A DNA stretch of 64,000 nt, taken from the NCBI GenBank assembly GCA_963725275.1, contig CAVRXS010000007.1, positions 434,001-498,000 of the forward strand. The letters are read 5' to 3'. This document shows, in pieces, positions 63,456-64,000 of this stretch. This stretch comes from Bog-756 sp963725275. GTDB lineage: Bacteria; Actinomycetota; Acidimicrobiia; Acidimicrobiales; RAAP-2. The notes beneath the pieces were generated by a model. That model was not told the origin of the DNA and did not search any database. It was given only the letters and a program-made list of their open reading frames with translations. Numbering within the stretch: position 1 is the stretch's first letter; each line of letters opens with the position of its first letter. The position numbers and the translations under genes were made by a program.

Positions 63456-63801
63456 CCCCCCCGTCGAGGTGACAGCGATCGTACAAGAGCCGCTCGTACC
63501 GGAGTGGCCGTCCGGGCGATCGACGGTGACGGGGTGCGCCAGGTCGACCTCCGTGGCGGCGGGCGCAATTGGGCAGGCGTTACCGGGCCCGGAGCTGGGT
63601 GGCGGAACCCAGCTCGACGGGCCCGGCCAGCGGGCAAGGTAACGGTGCAACGGCAGGCTGCCGCAATTTGACCCGGGCCTGGTCCGGCAGCCTTCTTGCC
63701 CTGCTCGATGGCCAGCTACGATCGCCGCGCCCCGGCGCTGGCTGGTTGCTTTCTCAGTCCACCAGCGCGAACAGTAGAAAAGGGCGGATCCGAGGAGGCC
63801 C
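63456..63801. other. Intergenic gap between divergent genes
   Basis: It separates the rhamnosidase (minus) from the partial gene at 63802 (plus) and should contain both promoters. An open frame on the minus strand continues from the rhamnosidase and has no coding character. GAGGAGG at about 63791-63797 is the likely ribosome binding site of the plus-strand gene. I see no repeats or RNA structure of note. Confidence 0.4.
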
Positions 63802-64000
63802 GTGGCGAGCACCGACTGGCTGTTGGAAGCGATCAAGCGAATCGAGCAATCCGGCGAAGAGGCGCAGAGAGCGATCGGCGAAGGGGTCGCGTCGATGGAT
63901 CGGGCACGGGAACAGCTGACGGCTGGTGTGGCCGTTTCAGAGATCGTGGATGAGCTCATCTCCAAAGGCGGTCGCGATGCCCGGCTGAGATCCTCCGCTG
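63802..64000 (+). CDS. Partial hypothetical protein, cut by the window end
   Basis: GTG 63802 follows GAGGAGG by four bases. Sixty-six codons are visible, with no stop. The residues VASTDWLLEAIKRIEQSGEEAQRAIGE...MDRAREQL...VSEIVDELI are charged and amphipathic, consistent with helices or a coiled coil. No signal peptide, cysteine or known motif is visible. It may be a small cytosolic protein at the start of an operon beyond the window. I do not recognise a family. Confidence 0.5.
   Translation, partial: MASTDWLLEAIKRIEQSGEEAQRAIGEGVASMDRAREQLTAGVAVSEIVDELISKGGRDARLRSSA

Overview
The window looks like chromosome of a high-GC actinobacterium. The conserved blocks der-cmk-aroA, rluB-scpB-scpA, and xerD-NUDIX-pyrG-recN-nadK-tlyA, the mannosyltransferases of the DUF2029 (GT87) and MptB type, a TIGR03085-type protein and many GTG starts all fit Actinomycetota. 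A member of the Acidimicrobiia is my best guess, but this is inference from gene content and order, not from a marker comparison. There is no rRNA operon and no CRISPR array. One tRNA gene, tRNA-Pro(GGG), is present.

Region 1 (1-14.0 kb) is accessory DNA. After an OafA-type acyltransferase come nested mobile-element remains: an IS3 orfA fragment, a tyrosine recombinase cut off at its N-terminus, and a complete IS21-family element with istA and istB. Next are four secreted proteins, probably surface or extracellular: a Kelch/galactose-oxidase-like protein, a G1-peptidase-like protein, a parallel beta-helix protein and a seven-repeat WNG/Cys-pair protein. Then comes an IS5-like element that carries a SEC-C gene. 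A DUF2971 gene truncated by that element is translationally coupled to a Xer-type integrase, which sits beside tRNA-Pro. The last bases of the tRNA, including CCA, recur near 1.9 kb, so about 12 kb may be one tRNA-integrated island.

Region 2 (14.1-27.9 kb) is housekeeping. The minus strand has a lipoprotein, a small zinc-ribbon membrane protein, der and a PDZ/radical-SAM DUF512 gene. The plus strand has ispH, an HD-domain gene and a GT2 glycosyltransferase. A long overlapping minus-strand operon, scpA-scpB-rluB-aroH-tyrA-aroA-cmk-plsC, links chromosome segregation, pseudouridylation, aromatic amino-acid synthesis, CMP kinase and phospholipid acylation. trpS is divergent from scpA, with a 15-bp direct repeat between them.

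Region 3 (28-36.2 kb) is a polyprenol-phosphate-sugar glycosyltransferase cluster: two GT87 proteins, an MptB-like and a PIG-V-like protein, and a broken YfhO-like protein. It probably makes a lipoglycan or mannan. Region 4 (36.2-47.8 kb) is another minus-strand run of core genes: site-2 protease, DksA-like, xerD, NUDIX, pyrG, recN, nadK, tlyA, a phasin/H1-like protein, a HAD phosphatase, a desaturase and a DoxX-Rieske fusion.

Region 5 (47.8-57.0 kb) looks like a lipid or steroid-type catabolic group: VOC protein, sulfotransferase, two SDRs, two convergent amidohydrolases, an acetoacetate-decarboxylase-like protein and two MaoC-type hydratases. Region 6 (57.4-64 kb) holds a second acyltransferase, a TIGR03085 protein, an NHL-repeat protein and a Tat-exported GH78 rhamnosidase.

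Several genes are broken by single-base frameshifts, most densely at 33.4-36.2 kb and 51.4-55.0 kb. One is in nadK, which should be essential. Sequence or assembly error is therefore at least as likely as gene decay. I saw no clearly new defence or RNA system. The most unusual items are the candidate island, the IS carrying SEC-C, the WNG repeat protein and the DoxX-Rieske fusion.
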